From an uncultured bacterium (lineage in GTDB: Bacteria; Verrucomicrobiota; Lentisphaeria; Victivallales; Victivallaceae): a stretch of DNA of 64,000 bases. Shown here one piece after another: positions 62,701 to 64,000 of the stretch. The stretch covers positions 1 to 64,000 of the forward strand of contig CASFRF010000012.1 in the NCBI GenBank assembly GCA_949297015.1, given 5' to 3'. Position numbers and translations under genes: made by a program. Below the pieces are notes generated by a model. That model saw only the letters and a list, made by a program, of their open reading frames with translations. It searched no databases and was not told where the DNA came from. How positions within the stretch are numbered: the stretch's first letter is position 1; each line of letters opens with the position of its first letter.

Positions 62701-63059
62701 TGCGCCAGCACAAAGGCCTGCCCGCCGTCGATTTCCGCCAGCCCCAGAAAGTCGCCGTACCGGTCGAAGTCCGCGGTTTTGCCCACCTGCACCGTGGCGT
62801 ACTCCCCGGCGACCGGGCGCCGGGCGGTGAAGGTCACGGCGTTGGGCGCAAATTCCTCGTTCAGTTCAGAGACGATCCCGGCAATCTCGCGCGCGCTGAG
62901 CGCCGCGGGTTCAATCCTGATTCCCCGCACGGTCTCCGGACCGTGAAACGTCCGATTCTCAGCTCCGGCAAAATTCAGAAAAATCGTCCGGTTGAATCGC
63001 CGACCCCAGTCGCCGACCAGAAGTTCCGAGACCGTACCGCGGGTTGTTTGCTCCGTCAT
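54795..63059 (-). CDS. Giant surface protein: metzincin motif, Fn3 and PPC-like repeats
   Basis: 2754 residues from ATG 63059 (GGAGGAAAGAC ribosome site). No Sec signal is visible (MTEQTTRGTVSELLVGDWG). Residues 1-150 hold VIAHESRHLLGFRH, a full HExxHxxGxxH metzincin zinc motif at 133-143. About 200-1000 is Asn/Ser/Gly-rich and repetitive, like autotransporter passengers (see 61000-62060). About ten Fn3 domains follow at roughly 1045-2115 (each with WSxxxD and YYWRVRAVD), then five PPC-like beta repeats at roughly 2118-2754 (each WVGYSDAxDYYxF). There is no autotransporter barrel, LPxTG or dockerin. Likely an exported adhesin or protease held at the surface by an unknown route; the metal site suggests proteolysis, but activity is unproven. 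Confidence 0.85.
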   Translation of the reverse strand: MTEQTTRGTVSELLVGDWGRRFNRTIFLNFAGAENRTFHGPETVRGIRIEPAALSAREIAGIVSELNEEFAPNAVTFTARRPVAGEYATVQVGKTADFDRYGDFLGLAEIDGGQAFVLAHKLTRAELSGVIAHESRHLLGFRHRETTGTLADCALINVNKPIFALSSEDDVVIFAGTPPNFTDRGSINNTSGKSGADYALAIISNNRTVTVGGNVSINGIQSLVNPSDAADMVKAIDFGGNSGTVAFSAASGAGTGADVPVNITATNAYLDPNFSNPSHNTSIKSRTECSATGVYSTAAMTVNGSLSGNVTATSVFGVTGYHQFGDWEKPLDNASSNKVSAYGFRNSSLTVTGELSGVMNSSTKLVAAGFNDATAKDNVVDAAAIRVDGEFSTIGRLSGTLTAKNLGNSITGNTADLYEDAEKKNNDQTKKGAADVSGNTFTAAGIAAASIVTGNEISEESVISVATSGTVSGVSNTIVKGDASVNASGNTFEAYGLQAAGEITLNGQFAGSIDVTTTGSVSGSALPNSDPEESEGAAGAGSVDNSNNTFSAVGISGTKIVFQNNFTGTLTAQTEGKLSARASGYNNTGDSQKNKTASLDLSENTASAVGLLADEISISGNYAGTIRASSSLDQQYSISGPSSEITVGNNLVEAYGIWAKNQLLVTGDPEQGTGGELGGLIQAELYDIELESGAGSEDSNLFWSSGLRTASLQVGAITGTVTSWVRNSSGGQIVSNAIYVDDSGDGVINGGVVENEDGTSTIKALEIAESARIVGLTDNDSWGMTHAIVGGQKGVNLKISGTLFAGNSNLTMNELLNKLDLYRTQRYDYTDTAAIDLRNELNSAGTGEALNTYKLADDGDTTFTAVRDEVELTKTAVLWGNVDLQAGNNFIDIDSRAQLFGDLSASFGTLNVQFNLRGDISPGAIISTNRNYGATSEQNVTEKSVTTFTVDLETIAGTGTEEPEDPDLITQAGTYVLIDGYLTDGWVWRDVSLYYKGEIAHVQINGDEYTFSDGTRVSAIFVDIDGPYNLINRESIQLVVTAADGSSAVEVAGIDTPVNNNGLVTVTWSEVPNAVAYTLQYATNEDFSDALQYTTNREAAGNLNRAQLQLNSGEEYYFRVMAVTADGQRSDWKALPESFLVDTAADTTAPTAPSILTGMSQAGADGTGADLLNAGSCGEGVYLDWSDVTDASGVKAYVVEWKLASDADWSNAQSLEVTATEVVTTKTVGAVYESSRVVSSVVLDGSLLESGESYNWRVKAVDCNGNGAGDEGNWAYGDDFTYEESAAPNDPGNARFDLEGSVATLTWSAVQDDNGNPANNIRKYLIEYSQDSEFRSGVIRKEVTGNELIASGLTNYSFYYWRVKAVDNQGNQSNWVYGDSFLVYVKDESGPSAPSDLLATPDQLNVTLSWTPSSDGDPEAGDKYQSGLKGYILTYADNAAFENEIIISVTADEFGAEAPTSYTLENLSNDVEAYYWTLQAIDWAGNVSAVTTGDSFYVDTIPPEGLNNATLTVTGSTETGATLDFTWDVATDNRPGDVVYNLTFSDTADFSNVLGTYEGTTNSYSQSFSTEEVDLKTIYWKVTATDARENVTPALEGTTAVDLVDDTLPGAVTGVVGPAAIGPYNFVWDEVIDNKSNPCDYLFTFADNANFTTTEDGASKCVSITVSTTGVTQDELYSVWGSPLDEATTYYWKVQAVDQAGNIGPESTVDSFTVTPLLPPVTLNPAATLESDEQKSYLLSWGASPSAEDTDILGYEWQLSDAAFTVDGGTAGTMLWGGGTTDLSVSVSGLEDLTTYYWRVRTIVFQPDDDRASSWITGSFTTNFPTAPGEPDELSVTVVSNSNLAYFSWSPSVVKSGWPVDYYVVEIATDASFLDSTSIQVSSGTALPYSDLQECATYYWRLYAVNSYGYRSQTVQGENFTTYDITPPSEPSGLSAELNRDAVTLSWSASADAHSGVEYLVELSTDPQFSRIFKSTTTSDLSCTIDGLGDTTTYYWRVRAIDTSENQNASTAVTGQSFTTGDLIPPETPRSLQSSLNETTATLSWRASTDDKSGIAYYVVEYSFDRKFSEFTQIQTEDTTLVLEDLEPMKTYYWRVRAVDGAGNVSEAPRTPSSFMPLVDSGNDFGNAKEVSPNQTIIEDVGGAGDAADYFKFTLDEEEAGLFRFTATASTGKVNLTLYRADTKKISYKNGAEIQLDKGTYYVAITSGDKSQDYYTFTATGAYFPSDLSDNQPGTATAINLGESASDWVGYTDAVDFYKFTTGDLAGEFTFSLSAGDLEGLAYNEKNLRLAFGTVNSKGTFVAKKTVSSLSDLTTTQLLDANTTYYLKVYSADNGKKKNSTYTLSVDGGYFDLADLDNNTLAEAKKNPALTIGSNLKSWVGYSDALDYYRFEVTAVSGSYSFTITDPQNQSLAYLPKNLKLYIGTEGRTGAFKTVATGKYSSKTGTIELDRQLETGTYFIKVRSSDNGKKKNSTYELTVEGQNHTLANRNNDTTLEAMQLTPLAKGSETVGWIGYGDKVDYYAFTVDDFAGNFTFTLQNPDDPDFAFNAKNLRFKIGIVSAKGTFRTLKSGKVDSAAGQVAISGYDLKTSDTLKEGETYMIKVYSPYLFQSATRPERNSSYELVITANDYTKADHTNDTLAQASTQQAMKSGDSVTGWVGFSDAADYYKFQLDSDGKALLSLTNVAAKQNLKLTVYDEKGRSMGSLSSSAILKGNTLLTKELEAGVSYYAAITSTNEKKYMSDYSFSIFAVPSL
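56710..59920 (-). repeat. About ten Fn3 domains of the giant protein
   Basis: Encodes consecutive units of about 100-110 residues, each starting with a proline-rich turn (for example PPSEPSGLSAEL, PPETPRSLQSSL, GPSAPSDLLATP), a VTLSWSxSxD strand, and a closing YYWRVRAVD strand: the Fn3 pattern. Divergence between units argues against recent duplication. Confidence 0.75.
61000..62060 (-). repeat. Imperfect passenger-like repeats
   Basis: Encodes at least five imperfect units (about 50-75 residues) with the recurrent core N-T-F/A-x-A-x-G-I/L-x-A-x-x-I-x-x-x-x-x-F/Y-x-G-x-I/L, e.g. NTFEAYGLQAAGEITLNG and NTASAVGLLADEISISG. The pattern is like beta-helix passenger domains of AIDA-type autotransporters. 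Boundaries approximate. Confidence 0.6.
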
Positions 63060-63143
63060 GTCTTTCCTCCACACCTGTGTTGACAATGCCTGATCCCCCC
63101 GGATTGCGGCATTGATGTCGGTTAAAAATACACTTCCAATCGT

Positions 63144-63172
63144 ATTTTAAATCAGGTTAGCTTAAAAAGCAA
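63144..63172 (-). promoter_or_regulatory. Promoter of the giant surface protein gene
   Basis: Minus strand TTGCTT (63167-63172), 17-base spacer, TAAAAT (63144-63149), leaving a leader of about 78 bases. Confidence 0.6.
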
Positions 63173-63179
63173 TAGCCTG

Positions 63180-63202
63180 AACCAGAAAAAACTGGTTTTT
63201 TT
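63180..63202 (+). terminator. Terminator-like hairpin with no upstream plus gene
   Basis: Plus strand AACCAG-AAAAAA-CTGGTT followed by a T run. It would stop plus-strand transcripts, yet no plus-strand gene precedes it. It may insulate the divergent apiosidase promoter from antisense transcription. Confidence 0.5.
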
Positions 63203-63245
63203 GCGAAAATCATGCCCTTTGTAATTTTTTTTCAGTCTCCAGCCA

Positions 63246-63274
63246 TTGACAAAACGGTCTTCGCGGCGTATTGA
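63246..63274 (+). promoter_or_regulatory. Promoter of the apiosidase-like gene
   Basis: TTGACA (63246-63251), 17-base spacer, TATTGA (63269-63274), 47 bases before the ATG. Confidence 0.7.
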
Positions 63275-63321
63275 ATACCGTCTGACCCGCAACCGGAATT
63301 GACAAGATGGAGGTCACCACC

Positions 63322-64000
63322 ATGAGCTTGCCCCGACTTCAGATTTCCGCGGATGGTCGTCGCCTGTGCCGGGCCGACGGCAGTCCCTTTTTCTATCTGG
63401 GCGACACCGCGTGGGAGCTGTTTCACCGGTTGAGTCTGGAAGAGGCCGCGTGCTACTTGTCCACCCGGGTCCGACAGGGCTTTAACGTGATTCAGGCCGT
63501 GGCGCTGGCCGAGGAGGACGGGCTCGACGCTCCCAACGCCCGCGGCGACCTGCCGCTGGCCGACCACGACCCCGAACGCCCGCTGGAACCCTACTGGGAG
63601 CAGGTGGACGAGATCGTCCGGATGGCCAATCAACAGGGGCTCTATCTCGGCTTTCTGCCCACCTGGGGCGACAAGTGGAACCGGCTCTGGGGCGTGGGCC
63701 CCGAAATCTTCACCCCCGAAAACGCCCGGAACTACGGTCGCTGGCTGGGCCGTCGCTATCGCGAAGCCGGACTGATCTGGATTCTGGGCGGCGATCGCCC
63801 GGTTCAGACCGAGCGGCAGCGCCGGATTCTCCAAGCTCTCGCCGCCGGCTTGCGCGAGGGCGACGACGGCAGCCACCTGATCACCTTCCACCCCGCCGGG
63901 GGCGACCGCAGCTCCGCGTTGACCATGCACGCCGAACCCTGGCTGGACTTCCATTTGCTCCAGACCGGCCACGGCCGCGACAACGCCTGCCGGGTCTGGT
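63322..64000 (+). CDS. Apiosidase-like glycosidase (DUF4038/GH140-like), partial
   Basis: The first 226 residues; the gene runs off the window. The ATG at 63322 has GGAGGT seven bases upstream. No signal peptide. The sequence matches the apiosidase-like (DUF4038) barrel: [98 protein letters not shown]140 members remove apiose from rhamnogalacturonan II; the wider family contains other specificities, so the substrate is open. It has its own promoter, divergent from the giant protein gene. Confidence 0.85.
   Translation, partial: MSLPRLQISADGRRLCRADGSPFFYLGDTAWELFHRLSLEEAACYLSTRVRQGFNVIQAVALAEEDGLDAPNARGDLPLADHDPERPLEPYWEQVDEIVRMANQQGLYLGFLPTWGDKWNRLWGVGPEIFTPENARNYGRWLGRRYREAGLIWILGGDRPVQTERQRRILQALAAGLREGDDGSHLITFHPAGGDRSSALTMHAEPWLDFHLLQTGHGRDNACRVW

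Noticed and set aside
63232-63972. 246-codon minus-strand frame at the right edge
   Set aside because: Antisense to the apiosidase-like gene, which has a promoter, ribosome site and clear family motifs.

Overview
The window is a GC-rich, gene-dense bacterial chromosome segment. It most likely comes from the PVC superphylum, phylum Lentisphaerota (Victivallis-like). This placement is an inference from gene content, not a database match. The pointers are short type II-secretion-like pseudopilins sitting inside glycosidase operons, many CAZymes of unusual families (GH130, GH71-like, GH43, GH63-like, GH36/31-like, apiosidase-like), FHA, PEGA and Ser/Thr-kinase proteins, a GntR/LacI-type hybrid regulator, and a giant Fn3/PPC-repeat surface protein. 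Strong promoters are easy to see and follow a consistent TTGNNN-N16/17-TATNNT form.

Layout. 1-873: an AT-rich strip with the decayed 3' end of a gene (AIPR/abortive-infection-like) beside the 3' end of a tRNA-Val gene. 994-9654 (minus): an eight-gene operon cpaB-tadA-tadB-tadC-DUF192-FHA-PEGA lipoprotein-prfB, i.e. a Tad-type secretion/pilus motor core without any pilin in the window. 9734-17609: an acyl-ACP thioesterase, a tRNA-Pro, and a six-gene minus operon (lipid acyltransferase, orphan OppF-like ATPase, AsmA-like protein, GH63-like glycosidase, WbuC cupin, MnmE). 17801-19422: GH130 phosphorylase and rubrerythrin. 19631-29876 (plus): a long translation block rpsP-khpA-trmD-rplS-rnhB-thrS-infC-rpmI-rplT-pheS-pheT-nadA. 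29922-31591: a XerC/D-type recombinase divergent from an SH3b protein.

31720-40672 (minus): a DUF4139-like protein, then a tightly overlapped operon of an ExbB/MotA-like membrane protein, a coiled-coil protein whose N-terminal membrane segment carries an Asp as in MotB/ExbD, a Ser/Thr kinase fused to PEGA and formylglycine-enzyme-like domains, and an ABC-F ATPase. I consider this the best candidate for an undescribed system: a possible ion-driven, kinase-linked envelope complex. 40847-48715: two carbohydrate loci, one with a GH36/31-like enzyme plus metallo-beta-lactamase hydrolase, the other a GntR regulator-pseudopilin-GH71-pseudopilin-GH43 operon. 48875-53036 (plus): a MATE transporter, then yebC-ruvC-tatD-tcdA. 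53015-54791 (minus): an alpha/beta hydrolase and a stand-alone CoaB. 54795-63059 (minus): a 2754-residue protein with a metzincin zinc signature, passenger-like repeats, about ten Fn3 domains and five PPC-like repeats. 63322 to the window end: a partial apiosidase-like glycosidase.

How it fits together: the organism appears to be a saccharolytic anaerobe (rubrerythrin for oxygen defence). Its sugar-specific operons carry their own regulators and pseudopilins, and it invests heavily in envelope proteins built from FHA, PEGA and kinase modules. Start codons are often non-ATG (TTG for trmD, rnhB and tatD; GTG for khpA, mnmE, ruvC and tcdA; ATT for infC), and stop/start overlaps of the ATGA or GTGA type are the rule inside operons.
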